Below are positions 42,863 through 54,212 of a stretch of DNA of 64,000 nt, piece after piece. The notes beneath the pieces were generated by a model. That model was not told the DNA's origin. It saw only the letters and a list, made by a program, of their open reading frames with translations, and did not search any database. Source of the DNA: Gracilaria gracilis (lineage: Eukaryota; Rhodophyta; Florideophyceae; Gracilariales; Gracilariaceae); NCBI GenBank assembly GCA_030374805.1, contig JARGSG010000218.1, positions 124,001 to 188,000 of the forward strand, in the 5' to 3' direction. The position numbers were made by a program, and so were the translations under genes. The first letter of the stretch is position 1. Every line of letters starts with the position of its first letter.

Positions 42863-45671
42863 TATAGTAATTCGAGTTGCTGAGTTTCGATTAAAAGTTT
42901 TGTTAGAATGGCGATACATCGGAGGTTTTGTGGTTACGAGGTGTTCACACTCCTTACCCATGAAAGAGTAGGCAATGCCATTTCTCATCGGCAACAGTTC
43001 GTCTTGGTCGTACGCAAGAAAGGCGTGTGCCGTGGCCCCAATCCATCATCCGGTTGATGATGATTGGCTGCCAGGCGTAAGGCTAAGGTGTGTTCTGTTC
43101 CGATGTTGGTGAGCCAACGGCTAAACGCACCCACCTTGATGTAGTAGCTCACAATCAAATTTTGTTCCTTCACACATGAATCAGTTTGCGGGCCCAAGGC
43201 CCAACTTGTGCGGCAAGTTTTCACATATGGCATGCGCTTGGAGTGGGTAGAAATGAGTACCATTCCTGTATTTCACTCCATGAATTACAAGTCGCTCCGT
43301 ATTTCTGCACTGCAACATCGCCGATCTCTCTTTTTCATGGGTACCGTTGGTACCCAACGGTACTTTGGTGAACTTTAATTTGCAGCTCAACGTTTTTTCA
43401 TTTTGTGTAGGGATCGAAAACACCATGAACTTCATAAAGTAAGTGTGAATATTAATATGGAGATCAATCACCTCCACATACTTATTTCTACGCCATAACC
43501 TTACAAATATGAACAGCTAGTCACTGGTCATAGCAACTGTACCCGGTTCGCCCCCCCTGCCATTGCCTTTCAAAACGCGTTGCATTGTTATTGCTCATGG
43601 AGCAAAAGTATTGGGCTCAGTTTTCACCTTATGAAGAAGAGCGTCAACCTGCAAACGCTTCTTAGCTCGAAATAAGGTTAGGCGTTGCTTTGCATACAAA
43701 CATAAGCAGTTTGGGGACCATAAAAAATGAGATCTTACGAAACGTCGAAAGAAAACTACGCTCTTTCAGCAAGAAAACCGTAACTATGGCACACGAAGTA
43801 CACGTTTCACAACCTTGCAAAACAAGCGCGTTGACAACGAAGCATAAGTCTGTGAAACTGTAATTTAAAGCACCCGCGTGACAGTATCTGGCCATGAATA
43901 GAAAATTATGAAAATTACGATATTTGCCGCATTCTCCAGTAGCAATATCACATAACACGTGGTTTTGCAAAATGCTCTGGAACTCTTGTATGATCGTTAC
44001 GAGGTATTCCGAGTTTATGAATGTGCTTGGTACAGCAGCTGTACTCCTTCCAAACGCAGCGCAAATTACTATAATTGAAAATGACATCAAACACTTTATC
44101 ACATTCCAAACTTCGGGCCTTTTCCGGTGTTCCCAAAAGCTGTTCAGATCATCATGCCGCCAATCTTTGCATGGTTTTATGCGATATACTTTCGTAGAAC
44201 CATTGAAAAGTGCACTGATTTGATCAGTGGACACTGTTGTCCAGCCTTACTAGAACGTATTATGACTGTATGTAAGTACGCAACTTGAGAAAAGAAAATA
44301 TTCGCAGAAAACCGCCAGTCAGATACAAGGGCTCCCCGGGAGGCTACTAGCAGTGATTCGCTTTTGGGGATGGCTTGTTGGGGAAATGTATCGGATCAAC
44401 TATACAGATTCGACGTTCGCGTATTTCTTTGATGACGATGATGACAGGTTGTGAACAGTGGTGCGTGTGTTGATAACAGCGAGACAAAATACTCTCTGGT
44501 CTCGCCTCTACGGTGGCATGGAAGCCATGCGCGGCAGGGTGATGCATCTCGCGTCATTTGAAAAGTCGTTTCCCTTGTTGCGATGACGCCGTGGCCGGGC
44601 AATAAAAGCCGAAAACCCTCGAATCTGCTCTGCTTCGTTGCACGTGCCTGACCGTCGGTCGTCCTCTTGGGTTCTGGGATACGCCCAACACAGTTAGCTG
44701 GAGCAGTAGAAAACGGAGCCTGCCAAGAATTGGCGTTCCCTTTACGTTCCCTTCTGGATCACCCCGTGTCCCTTTTGAATCGTATTCTTTAGCTTTTGCA
44801 GTGTGCAGCCCTGGCTCGTAGTTCCATCGCCAAGAGGCCACATCGCTTTGCTTTCATTGCTTTGTTGGTACAAACTCTTTTCAGTGTATGCCTCCATGCG
44901 AAGAAAGCAAGTCAGGGCACTTGTCCAACTGCATGACGAGTCAGACGTGTAACAAGTGTGAGAGACTCATAGCAGAGTGGCAAAGTGGCAAAGTGGCATA
45001 CGTGTAGCTCCCAAGGAGTTGTGCCAAGAATTGACGAGACACTATTCATACTGTACTTTTCACAAAACTAGGAAAAGTTTTACAGTCTTTCTGACAAACT
45101 TTTTATCGTCGGTTCCCATCGGAACTGCAGGTAAGGAAAACGATAGAGTAAACATTCTGAATCCCATCTCAAGCCTTGCATATATATGTCTCATCACCGA
45201 GCACAAAACGTCCCTCACTTCACTTCTAGTTCCTTTTTTTGAAAACAGGAATTTCTTTCATAATAGTCCGCCCAAGAGTGTAAGGAAATCTATATTGCCG
45301 GGGTAATCTGGGTGACAGTTGTTGTTGAGGTTGCATCGCGACACTTTGCTCTACCAAGGGTAACTACGGGTTTCCCAGTAAGTGTAGAAGCTTGGCTATC
45401 TCGCTTGGTTTGGTCGTGCTGGACGCATCCGTGTATTTCATGCATTGATACAAATTGTAATTTCCTGTGATGGTTGGGCTCATAAGCCAGAGTTACACCC
45501 ATAATTCATCTTCCTGCAAAGAACCCAGCCACGCAACACCTCCCTTTCCTAACAAGATCGTTCAGTATGCAGTACTCATAGATAATCGTACACTTCGTAG
45601 TCTTCAAAGGGGTTGTTTGTGTCCTTCGTCCACAAACCAAAAGCTCACAGAACCACTCTCAACAAACGCTC
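42863..45671. other. Spacer between divergent genes
   Basis: About 2.8 kb without a gene I would defend. An open minus-strand frame at 43662-44234 (190 codons, some hydrophobic and Cys-rich stretches) has no recognisable domain and is AT-rich like the surroundings. A 9-bp unit (GTGGCAAA plus one base) is repeated three times at about 44976-44998. Confidence 0.45.
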
Positions 45672-47516
45672 ATGTCAAACTTCAGTCTCACTATGTTTGG
45701 TCTTTTTGCCTCTGTACTTCTTTTGTCCCCTGCTGCAGTTTCCGCAAATGGCTGTCCGCGAGGATCTTTTCTGGACTCCACTTCGTCAGAATGTACGCTC
45801 TGTCCACCTGGATCGTATCAACAAGCGAAAAACTCCTCCAACTGCATCCCTTGTGAACCAGGACAGTATCTAGCTTATGCTGGGGCTCAAAGCTATTACG
45901 CCTGTCGAATTTGCCCAGCCGGAACGTTTTCCTCTGCGGGATCGGAATCTTGCACAGCATGCCCAGAAAATACAACTTCCATGGAGCGTTCTCCGCGGTG
46001 TGTTCACTGCCCAAAAGGAACTTTTGTCTCATATTCATTGCACGACCCGCGTGCAGTTGCGTGTCAGTCATGTCGCGATGGGTATGCTGATGAAGAAAAC
46101 CTCCTCCAGTGCAAGCGATGCCCTCCTGGATTTGCGGCACCTCCTGGAGCTGTATCAATTGATCAATGCAAGCCATGTGCAGCGGGCACTGCTTCTGATC
46201 ATTACAATGGATGCCAACAGTGTCAACCTGGGACCTTCAGCGGCCCAGCATCGTCAGAGTGTACGCTTTGCCCTGCAGGTTCGGAATCTGAGAAAACGTT
46301 TGGGTCTACAAAGTGTATACCATGCAATCCCGGCCAGTACGGCAGAATTGTTCGTGGAATTCACGGTTTCTACCCCACGTGCTTTGGTTGTCCGGAGAAC
46401 ACAACATCATTCACTTCGGGTCGAAGATTCTGCCGAAGAATTGATGGACCGTGTCCGAGTGGCTACATCCAAACCTCTACTGGAGATTGTGAGAGATGTG
46501 AAGTTGACGAAAGGTATGACTTGGAAGAAGAAAGATGTGTACGCTGTTCTAGAAACGAAGGAAGCATTGGGGGACTTCCACTAACATGCGCTCCTTGTGC
46601 AAAGGTCATCGAGTCCGAGGTGCTCAAATCCCATTGTGTACCTTGGGATCATTTGCAGAACTTCCCAATCGTTAGTCAAACTTGTGCACCTGGAACACAC
46701 ATCCATGACACTGAATTCGCGCGATTCTGCTTACCTTGTGATCCAGGATACTTCAGCACAGAGCCCAATTCATCTGAATGCATTCAATGCCCAGATGGCT
46801 TAGTCGCCTTGGGTTATGGGGAAGCTATTTGTGAAAGTTGTCCGGAAGGAATGGTAGCTGATAGTGCTTCTTCTCAATGTGTGGACCGCGAGACGAACTG
46901 TCCGGCTGATACTCAATTTGTTGTAGAAGACGATCATGGCCATTGTGTACCGATAGAATGTTCTGTCTCCGAAGACGGTTCATATTCATGTCCACAGTGC
47001 AGTGGTTCACTTCTGGGTTTACGTCTTGGTAGCGAGAAATGTGAACCGTGTCCTGGGAATCAAGTTCGAGACGATGGTTTGGTTTGTGGATGCCGTGGAA
47101 CACTAGCTCAAAACTTGGGCATTATTAACGGGGCTTGTTCAGAATGCCCTGCCGGTAGCTATGGAAGAGCAATTTCTGACGGCGGTGATAACGCGTGTAC
47201 CATGTGCCCCGCTGGGACATATCGAGTGGTTGCGACATCCGAAAGAATGCTGGGATCTGTGTGTCCTAGGTGCACTCAGAACAAGCCGTGTCAGAAGTGC
47301 CCCCCTGGATTTGTTACAAAGAGGGACGGGGCTACGGAATGCGAGCAGTGTCCTTCGGGAACGTTTAGCTACGGTGTGGGTGATAGGGAGTGCTTGTCAT
47401 TCGGAGCTGCCAGTAGGCCAGTACGATTCAATCATCCTCTGGACTTGGAAGTGCAGAGAGAACTTGGACGCTTCCCGGAGTGGTGGGAAGTGTTTCTTAC
47501 CGGAGAGGCTCAGTAG
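45672..47516 (+). CDS. Secreted protein with GCC2/GCC3-type cysteine repeats
   Basis: 614 residues with a signal peptide (about 1-25, ending at SANG). The whole mature part is a chain of ~40-50-residue modules of the form CPxGxFxxxxxSxCxxCPPGSY, as in GCC2/GCC3 and TNF-receptor/ephrin-receptor-like repeats: e.g. CTLCPPGSYQ, CRICPAGTFSS, CPKGTFVS, CPAGSYGRA, CPSGTFSYG. There is no membrane segment or GPI-type tail at the C-terminus (it ends in a Trp-rich FPEWWEVFLTG segment), so secretion or wall association is likely. Ligand and role are unknown. Single exon; a second in-frame ATG lies seven codons in. Confidence 0.88.
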   Translation: MSNFSLTMFGLFASVLLLSPAAVSANGCPRGSFLDSTSSECTLCPPGSYQQAKNSSNCIPCEPGQYLAYAGAQSYYACRICPAGTFSSAGSESCTACPENTTSMERSPRCVHCPKGTFVSYSLHDPRAVACQSCRDGYADEENLLQCKRCPPGFAAPPGAVSIDQCKPCAAGTASDHYNGCQQCQPGTFSGPASSECTLCPAGSESEKTFGSTKCIPCNPGQYGRIVRGIHGFYPTCFGCPENTTSFTSGRRFCRRIDGPCPSGYIQTSTGDCERCEVDERYDLEEERCVRCSRNEGSIGGLPLTCAPCAKVIESEVLKSHCVPWDHLQNFPIVSQTCAPGTHIHDTEFARFCLPCDPGYFSTEPNSSECIQCPDGLVALGYGEAICESCPEGMVADSASSQCVDRETNCPADTQFVVEDDHGHCVPIECSVSEDGSYSCPQCSGSLLGLRLGSEKCEPCPGNQVRDDGLVCGCRGTLAQNLGIINGACSECPAGSYGRAISDGGDNACTMCPAGTYRVVATSERMLGSVCPRCTQNKPCQKCPPGFVTKRDGATECEQCPSGTFSYGVGDRECLSFGAASRPVRFNHPLDLEVQRELGRFPEWWEVFLTGEAQ

Positions 47517-47625
47517 TTGTCTTGCAGCGGACATTCTGCCAGGTTACCGCTTTCAAACTGTTTTTGAAACAGAAGATTTGGAAGCATAAAGTCACTTGTT
47601 TCACGCGTACACGCCTAACAAGTTG

Positions 47626-48050
47626 CACGCCACGTCACAATGTAAGTACTGTAATTGTACAACAACGCAGAAACCAGCTCAACCGCAAAAAAATCTGTTA
47701 CCCGGCGCGCCAGCCCCATGTGTGCGCGAACCGCCTCCACCAACCGCCACCCCATTCGCAACGGTCCTCTGTGCACCAATCACAAATCGCCATAATGCAC
47801 CGCTTCACAAAACGGACCCAATGCCGTGCTCCTGCGAAGGCTGTTCTCCTGGGCGGCGATTCAACTTTTTCGCGGCTCTCCGTTATCGCCCAACGCCACC
47901 ACTGAGCCTAGCTGTGGTACGCATTGCATCCGCCGATTTGCAGGACTCTGTCCGCCACCCGCTTTCCCATCCGCTGGTCCGGACGAGATACAGCCAGATT
48001 CCTGCGTACGCTGTCGGAATGGATATCCCGTACCTCCGCAGTTCTATAAA
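47626..48050 (+). promoter_or_regulatory. Promoter region of the one-helix protein gene
   Basis: Contains CCACGTCAC (G-box/CRE-like, about 47631), CACCAATCACAA (CCAAT box, about 47776) and TATAAAAG (48045-48052). The part up to about 47996 recurs at 50449-50836 without an attached copy of the gene. Confidence 0.6.
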
Positions 48051-48190
48051 AGACGGCACACCCCTACCGCCGACCCATCTGCATTACTTTCAACACACTT
48101 TTCACTCAACCCCGAAGTCATACAACGCACCGCTCCGACTCTCACTCTCAACTCACCGTCACCGTCTCCCACTTTCGACTACTCATCACA

Positions 48191-48574
48191 ATGATTTCCC
48201 ACACCGCATTCGTTTCCTCTTTCACCCCGTCGCTCACCACCCGACCCTTCGTCGTACCCTCAACTGCACAAGTGCCGCGCACTTTCGTCGCAACTCCCCG
48301 CATGGCACTACAGACACAAGACAAGCCGAAAGTCGCCCCCTCTCCCTATCGATCTCTGGAGGCCAATCGCGCCGCAAAACTCAACAGCGAATACAGGGGA
48401 CCCCAGGGCTTCACCCCATACGCCGAGAAGGTCAACGGACGACTAGCTCAGCTGGGCTTTGTCATTGGCCTCATTACGGAAATCATCACTGGAAAGGGCA
48501 TCAACGAGCAGATCCTCATCATGTTCTCGCCGCTAACTCATCTTATTGAAGCCTTGGCTAGGTTGGCACACTGA
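48191..48574 (+). CDS. Plastid one-helix chlorophyll-binding-like protein A (HLIP/OHP family)
   Basis: 127 residues. The first ~45 are Ser/Thr/Pro-rich and basic with a hydrophobic start, as in a plastid transit peptide. The core GFTPYAEKVNGRLAQLGFVIGL (about residues 74-95) is the single LHC-type helix with the ExxNGR motif that binds chlorophyll in the family. Where most members have M (RxAMxG), this one has Q (RLAQLG). It ends in a short amphipathic tail. These small thylakoid proteins protect against excess light and help photosystem assembly (family knowledge). A TATA box lies about 145 bp upstream. Confidence 0.88.
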   Translation: MISHTAFVSSFTPSLTTRPFVVPSTAQVPRTFVATPRMALQTQDKPKVAPSPYRSLEANRAAKLNSEYRGPQGFTPYAEKVNGRLAQLGFVIGLITEIITGKGINEQILIMFSPLTHLIEALARLAH

Positions 48575-49801
48575 TTACGATTGTCCCTACTAATCATGGT
48601 GGTAATGGAATTAATACTTGTACAGATAGATGATGCCCGACCATTCCATTCCAACCCGACTCCTAATTTGTAATCCTCTGATTTTCATCAGACGACCTCT
48701 TGCTTCGTTGTGAGATAAAAACAATCAGTTCAGTTTCCCTAGACTTCACACCCAATCTCACATTCATACTCTACGGTTGTTTCCTCGTTGGCTTGTCCCT
48801 GCGTATTACTAAATTGAACAAGGTTCCCCATGCTTGAGAAAAAAGCGGAGGTTAAAACGAATTTAAATGATAGAATATACTTCTGGTTCTATTCAAATCT
48901 TTCACCTCCGATGCCCGTGTTAAAGAGTACACGAAAGCCTGACCAAAACTTGTTGCGAAGCCTTTCTGTCGAAAGAAACGATATATTTCAGGAAGGATGC
49001 CAGTATAGTCTCATGCCATTTCTTCATAACAGCAGCAACAGCAGCAACCTCAACCTTTTCACTCTTGAAGAGGGGCCATCCTTGTCCCGTAGGAGGGCAG
49101 CTCGTTTCCACCGGAGACTTTTGTAGACCGACACCAGAATAGAGCAAGATCCACATCGTTCGAGAACGAAGAGGCCGAGTAGTTGCAGATGCTATCAAGA
49201 GCTGACCTAAACAGGAATTGCCCTTTCCAGTGACGCGTCTTTGACCAGGAACGTACAGCATCAAGTTGTAGTTAGACAAACGTCTAATAGACAGAGAGAG
49301 AGAGAGTGTGTGTGTGTGTGGGCGGGTGGGTGTGTTGCTCATTTGTCCACTTGCGGCCTTGCGGGACTCAATCATGGCAGGGACTGCTGTAAGGTTCCTC
49401 TCTCCTTCCACAGTTACATGGTTCAGTTAGCAGGAAGTCCACATCAACGAGCCCCCATTCTCAAATGGGAAAGAAATCCGAGTAGCGACCGAAAACCTTT
49501 GTTTTCACGAGGTATGGTTTTGCAATGCGCAGTCACAGTACTGCCGCACATAGTTCAGATGTTAAGTGCGCCAAAGATCGTTTTTCGTTGAAGGCCTTTA
49601 GACCAAACTAGCTCATAGTCAAATCGAATATGCGTTTATGTGTGTATGAGATTGAAGGATATATACATGAGAGAGAAAAGCTCAGCCAGAAAGAGACTGA
49701 AAAAAGAAAGACAGAATGTAAACTGAACATAGGTATAGGAAACCTTATTTACTCATACAATTTAGATCCACTACGTGCCATACACAGCGTGGCAGTCAGG
49801 C
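48575..49801. other. Spacer between convergent one-helix protein genes, with microsatellite
   Basis: Noncoding. An (AG)n run passes directly into a (TG)n run and a G-rich tail at about 49292-49334. The rest is without structure that I can see. Confidence 0.6.
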
Positions 49802-50110
49802 TCAAAGTCCCAATGCTTGCGTAATGGCGGAGATATCTCCAAGGGCTGCAAGTTGGCCAATGATGCCGTTTCCGGTGATGGCCTCGGTGGTGATTGCAAG
49901 TACGAGTCCGAGCATAGCGGCACGACCGTTGAGGACTTCAGAGAAAGCTGTGAAGCCTTGGGGGATCTTCTCTTTATCGGCCATCATGAGCGTGGCCGAA
50001 CGACGAGGTGGGTTAACGCAAGTGCGGCGGGATGTGAAAGATGTAGAGGCAACAGAGGTTGTTGTGCGGGAGAGGACCGGGGTAGCGGCGACGAAAGCTG
50101 TGGAGACCAT
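49802..50110 (-). CDS. Plastid one-helix chlorophyll-binding-like protein B (HLIP/OHP family)
   Basis: 102 residues from the ATG at 50108-50110. The frame is open further upstream, but MVSTAFVAATPVLS begins a typical transit peptide (Ser/Thr/Ala-rich, then SRRTCVNPPRRSATLMM). The mature helix GFTAFSEVLNGRAAMLGLVLAI contains the complete ExxNGRxAMxG chlorophyll-binding motif. It faces gene A tail to tail, about 1.2 kb away. The two proteins differ clearly in sequence, so any duplication between them is old. Confidence 0.9.
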   Translation of the reverse strand: MVSTAFVAATPVLSRTTTSVASTSFTSRRTCVNPPRRSATLMMADKEKIPQGFTAFSEVLNGRAAMLGLVLAITTEAITGNGIIGQLAALGDISAITQALGL

Positions 50111-50831
50111 TGTTGCTTTGAAGTACAAGATGAGAGAGTTGGAATGGTCTGAAGGACAAGATGTGAAGAAGTTCGAATGAGTGACTGTACTGATGATGCA
50201 TCTAATTAAGAGTCCATGGTGAAGATCGTTGTGGTTTAAGTAGCGATGCTGCGGAGACTGAAAACCGGTTGACACTTCGCGAAAACTGTTCTCTCACCCC
50301 ACCACAACTGTGTGAGAAGTAATCTGGTTCTAATCTGGAAAGCGCCTTGAGAAAGAAGAGCCACGAACTGCTGATCTTGACGCAGCCACCGTTGGCCCCA
50401 TAAAGAATTTCTGCATTTCGGCCCTACACGTACACGCCCAACGAGACCCACGCCACGTCACAATGGAAATCTTTTAATTTTACAACAGCGCAGAACCCAG
50501 CTCCACCACAAAAATCTGTTACTCGGCGCGCCAGCCACCCGTCTGCGCGGGGCGCCTCCACCAACCGCCACCACATGCGCAACGGTCCTCTTTGCACCAA
50601 TCACAACCCGCCAGAATACACCGCTTCAACACCGCACCCAATGCCGTGCCCCGGCGGAGGCGGTTCTCCTGGGCGGCGAATTAGCTTTCCGCGGCTCTCG
50701 TAATCGCCCAACGCCATCACCGAGCGCAGTTGTGGTGCGCATTGCATCCGCCGATTTGCAGGACTCTGTCCGCCATCCGCCTTCGCCTTCTCTGGCCCCT
50801 CGTTTCTCCGTTCGACGTCGGACGAGATACA
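50111..50831. other. Spacer holding the copied promoter block
   Basis: Below 50449 nothing is recognised apart from the 5' region of one-helix gene B. Above it lies the copy of the gene A promoter described separately. Confidence 0.5.
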
Positions 50832-50836
50832 GCCAT
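50449..50836 (+). repeat. Copy of the one-helix gene A promoter block, lacking the gene
   Basis: Collinear with 47626-47996, with many substitutions and small indels. It keeps CACGCCACGTCACAATG, the GGCGCGCCAGCC block, CACCAATCACAA and CCGCCGATTTGCAGGACTCTG. The match ends at ACGAGATACAGCCA, before the TATA box and gene. Immediately beyond starts the tandem duplication of the membrane-protein genes. Confidence 0.85.
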
Positions 50837-51099
50837 CTCCCGCTCGCAGTTCGAGACGGACCAAGACTAACGCATATCCATGAGTAGAAATATGTACGCA
50901 CATATGGTTTTTGTACTAGATCGCAAGCTATCTAAATGAGCCGCATCCTACCAATTAACTTGACTGCACCGCCGGCAGCAGCTAGCAGCATCGGACAGTT
51001 CAACACGGGGCATGGCGAGCCAGCTTCTTCAGCGCACACCCTACACTCGCGGCTTCTGCGAGTGCACGTCTTCCTTCCCGCAGCTCTACCTATTTTGTG

Positions 51100-53289
51100 C
51101 TAGTTCGTTTGGGTATGTTTTCTCCAGCCAATACCCAATTTGTGAAGATCGAACTCCTTGCTCTCAACACGATCTCCGTCAGCAAGCGGCCCAAGAACAC
51201 AGTCGTCACCAATAAGCTCCTTCATTGCGACGTACGCTACGTCATCAAATTGAGTCACAAACGTGTTGACTACCACGTGCGCAACCGTGACGATTATAGC
51301 TGCAATAACCAACCACCCATGAGGTATTCGATACGGCTTCAAGACAGCCATCAATTTCAAAGTCTTTTGCTGTTGTCGAATAGTGTATGGTGCTACAAAC
51401 ACCCAAGGCTCGCCACTGGAATTCAACACCAGGTCCAAATGACGAAGTTCTGCAATCACGGCGTTCTCAATAGCTTGCAGCGAATCATTCCAATCATGTC
51501 GGTGTTGGTAGACCAATTCTTGAGTCTGATTTTCAGACCCAGGAATTTGAAATGCAGACCAGAGAGTTAAGTTTTGATTCAAATGCCTATATCCCAATCT
51601 CCGACGAAAAGCGTTTAACAGACCGTTGAAGAACTCGTTGCGGGATTGATCGTGCATCAAATCCGGGCGTATTGGGATGGTCCTCATATCGGTACCGTCA
51701 ACAGAACGAACGGTTGTCGAAAGTTCGACAGTAGAAAAGCTCCCATTTTGAGAGTAAATGTCGATGTAAGTTTCACCCGTACCGAAAACAATAAAAAATA
51801 CTATCATATTTACCAACAGAGCTGAGTTCCATTCGGAAGTTTTGTGCACGCATTTGAGAACGCTACCACGTTGAAATAGACCGCGAGTGGGAACAAAAAA
51901 GTCATCACAGTTTTGGAGGTGTGGATGAGCGCTTCGCGGGCGCGGGGTTCCGTTCACGAGAGCGATAACCGGATCAAAATTTTGACGAGATTGAAATTCA
52001 GAGCGTGCTTGAGTACCACCCAGAATAATTGCAAGCTCCGCGACATACAACAACAGCAGTGCACCAACGGGTACAAGTGCGGTTCTGAGGTGGACACGCG
52101 GTCCTCTCGCACACGTGTGGTTGTGTTGTGTTTGTGGATAGGGTTCGCGTAGGGTGATCAAACGAAAGAGATGTCGGAAGGCGCAAAGACGAGAAAAGAT
52201 GATATAAGCGGAATAGCCGCGGGTGTGAATTCCAGGGCGCGCGTAGATGAAAGCGGCGAAAAGTTTGTGGAGTTGCGATACAATTATCAGAGCCAAAATA
52301 CCGCCGATAAAGTCGTTTGCCAGCTCATTGACGGTAAAGGAATTGAAAACAGACAAGGCTGGAACGGAGAACGGAGGGGTGCGGCTGTTGTGCAGCGGCA
52401 GCGGTGGAGCGAGCGCGGGTGGGTGTGACACAGCACTGGAAATATTTGCGAGCGAAAGTGTAGAGATGAGTCGAGTAGCCGAACGATTCGACAGCGGAAC
52501 CACTCCCGGAAAAGCGGTCACATTGGGTGAAAGACACAGCGGGGGGAGTCTCGCGAAAGTTGGTTTTTCAAAACGACCAAGATAAGAAAATGTTTCACCC
52601 AAATCGAACCGCACGGCAGCGCAAGTCTCTGCCGGCGCCGCACAGTCAGCAGCTGAGGAGCATTGTGCATACTGCAAAGGCGTGCACACGCAGGGGAAGT
52701 CCGACCGTTCACAAGTGGAGATGTTTCCCAATGTGGAACCACCATATACCGAAATTGCAACACAGCTGCGAGCTGCACGGCAGTCGGAATGAGAGAAACA
52801 GCGGTCTCCGGTGAGCCCCATGCCACGTGGTCGCGCAGTTCCGTCCAACGGCTCCTGCAGAATGGCAAATCGCACTCCCTCGTACCACTTTGATGACACG
52901 CAACGCCCTGTCAGCAGCCCATACCGAGATTCCCAGCTGCAGAACTCGCCTTCGACACAGTCCGAGCTGGACTTACACGTGTACTTGGGTGCATCTGAAA
53001 ATTTCTCGCAGGAGCATTGGAGGTTCGACGGACAGTTCTCGCACAAGCGCGGCGGCTTACAGTCACGTGTTGCATTGCAGAAGTCATGTGTCAGACCTGT
53101 AATGTTCGAAGGCGGCGGCGTGGACCATGCTGGCCAAGGGGGGTGTAGCAATGACAGAATGGGCGTCAAGTCTTCGGTTGTGAGCGTCACTTTCTCCGCA
53201 ACGGTACATGGAACAAGCAGAAGCACCAGCAACACGCACAAACGCGTTCTTAGCGAGGGCATGCTGCGCAGTGCTGCAGTCGTCGCCAT
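51100..53289 (-). CDS. Cysteine-rich multi-pass membrane protein, copy 1
   Basis: 729 residues from the ATG at 53287-53289. I chose this start because a TATATATAT lies only ~37 bp upstream and a signal peptide follows (RLCVLLVLLLVPCTVAE). The extracellular N-terminal part (to about residue 330) has 20 cysteines in repeated CxxSxDC / C..C.C patterns (YTCKSSSDCVEGEFC, DRCFSHSDCRAARSC, CSSAADCAAPAETC) and several N-glycosylation sites. Hydrophobic segments follow: FIGGILALIIVSQL, LVPVGALLLLYVAELAIIL, and HGWLVIAAIIVTVAHVVVNTF near the C-terminus, with a second, glycosylated domain between. The tail has FDDVAYVAMKELIG. I recognise no family. A surface receptor or adhesion-like protein is a guess. 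Confidence 0.85.
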   Translation of the reverse strand: MATTAALRSMPSLRTRLCVLLVLLLVPCTVAEKVTLTTEDLTPILSLLHPPWPAWSTPPPSNITGLTHDFCNATRDCKPPRLCENCPSNLQCSCEKFSDAPKYTCKSSSDCVEGEFCSWESRYGLLTGRCVSSKWYEGVRFAILQEPLDGTARPRGMGLTGDRCFSHSDCRAARSCVAISVYGGSTLGNISTCERSDFPCVCTPLQYAQCSSAADCAAPAETCAAVRFDLGETFSYLGRFEKPTFARLPPLCLSPNVTAFPGVVPLSNRSATRLISTLSLANISSAVSHPPALAPPLPLHNSRTPPFSVPALSVFNSFTVNELANDFIGGILALIIVSQLHKLFAAFIYARPGIHTRGYSAYIIFSRLCAFRHLFRLITLREPYPQTQHNHTCARGPRVHLRTALVPVGALLLLYVAELAIILGGTQARSEFQSRQNFDPVIALVNGTPRPRSAHPHLQNCDDFFVPTRGLFQRGSVLKCVHKTSEWNSALLVNMIVFFIVFGTGETYIDIYSQNGSFSTVELSTTVRSVDGTDMRTIPIRPDLMHDQSRNEFFNGLLNAFRRRLGYRHLNQNLTLWSAFQIPGSENQTQELVYQHRHDWNDSLQAIENAVIAELRHLDLVLNSSGEPWVFVAPYTIRQQQKTLKLMAVLKPYRIPHGWLVIAAIIVTVAHVVVNTFVTQFDDVAYVAMKELIGDDCVLGPLADGDRVESKEFDLHKLGIGWRKHTQTN

Positions 53290-53325
53290 GGCAGGAGCGC
53301 AACATTCCCGTTGCAGGCCCACTCC

Positions 53326-53334
53326 ATATATATA
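53326..53334 (-). promoter_or_regulatory. TATA box of membrane-protein gene copy 1
   Basis: ATATATATA about 37 bp before the chosen ATG; identical in copy 2 (58321-58329). It implies a very short 5' leader. Confidence 0.7.
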
Positions 53335-53739
53335 CGCACCGCCTGCCGGGTTACTGATTATGATGACGCAAGTAAGGTTGTTCAGCCTAAACCACTCCTT
53401 CGTGAAGACCTTGCCGTCCAAAATGCCCAATAATCTCGAGTCAATGTTCCCGGCTGTATGCAACTATGTATCTATAACACCAATAAATGTTAGCAGCTCA
53501 CAAACATGTCGCCATTACTGCACTTGAAACACCATCCACATGTGCCAACTAGAGCGTTAGCACAAATTACCATTTGTACATATGTAAGACGTCTTGTCCA
53601 CCTTGCTCACTCCGTCGCCCGCACCGTGTCGATTATAGAAACGGCGTTTCACAGAAGGGCCTACTTGCGTGCAGCAAGAGCGTCCAACACTGAAGCATGG
53701 AAAGGTTAGCCCTCTTATCCACCAATTGTATATGCAGTC

Positions 53740-53860
53740 ACCCAGGTCTGTTGAAGTACCTGACGCCGGTTGGCTGGAAGGGGATCACCATTTCGACGAA
53801 AGAGGTGGTCAGGAGTTGCAGAATTGGATAAGTGTAGCATGGAAGCACGTAGGATGGATG
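53740..53860 (-). pseudogene. Relic of the 5' end of a third-type membrane gene (in unit 1)
   Basis: On the minus strand this segment reads YPILQL.TTS..EMVIPFQPTGV.YFN, nearly the same as the 5' part of the gene at 59884-61581, then a stop. The same relic is in unit 2 (about 58735-58855), so it predates the tandem duplication. A further fragment of that gene's upstream region lies inverted at about 54536-54562. Confidence 0.7.
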
Positions 53861-54212
53861 CGAGATGAAGGCGCGCTGCTGTGGTGGTAGTGGAGTAGCA
53901 ACTAGCGCTCATATGCATTTTGAGCATTGCATACACGAAGATGATTCAATGCTATTTCAGTGTTGGTCGCTCGTAGATGCGACGGACTCAAGACCACTGG
54001 AATAACTGATTTGGCGGTAGGGCGCGTGACTTTTGCATCTCGAAAAGGGCCGCGAGGGCGCGTGCGGCGTCAGTGCTCGGTAAATGTTCCGCTTGTTGGC
54101 ATTCTAATGGGCCGGGAAGGGGCAGTTTTGGCAAAGTAGGGTTCAATAGATTCAGATAATGGCGCTTATAATCGCATTCATACCAATTCCAACAAACTCT
54201 CCCGCCTGACTG

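Larger units (their letters stand above)
50832..54212. repeat. Tandem duplication unit 1 (about 3.4 kb)
   Basis: Matches 55822-59207 end to end. It includes one cysteine-rich membrane-protein gene (minus strand), its TATA box and 0.9 kb of upstream DNA. A weaker match continues beyond an insertion, about 54293-54690 against 59209-59465. Confidence 0.93.

Noticed and set aside
43662..44234. Minus-strand frame of 190 codons with hydrophobic, Cys-containing stretches
   Set aside because: Composition equals the AT-rich spacer, no signal peptide at the start, no promoter or domain; kept only as a note in the spacer entry.
52811..53527. Plus-strand frames of 238 codons opposite the start of both membrane-protein genes (also 57806-58522)
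   Set aside because: They are present in both tandem units only because the DNA is copied, and they lie antisense to a well-supported gene with signal peptide and TATA box.
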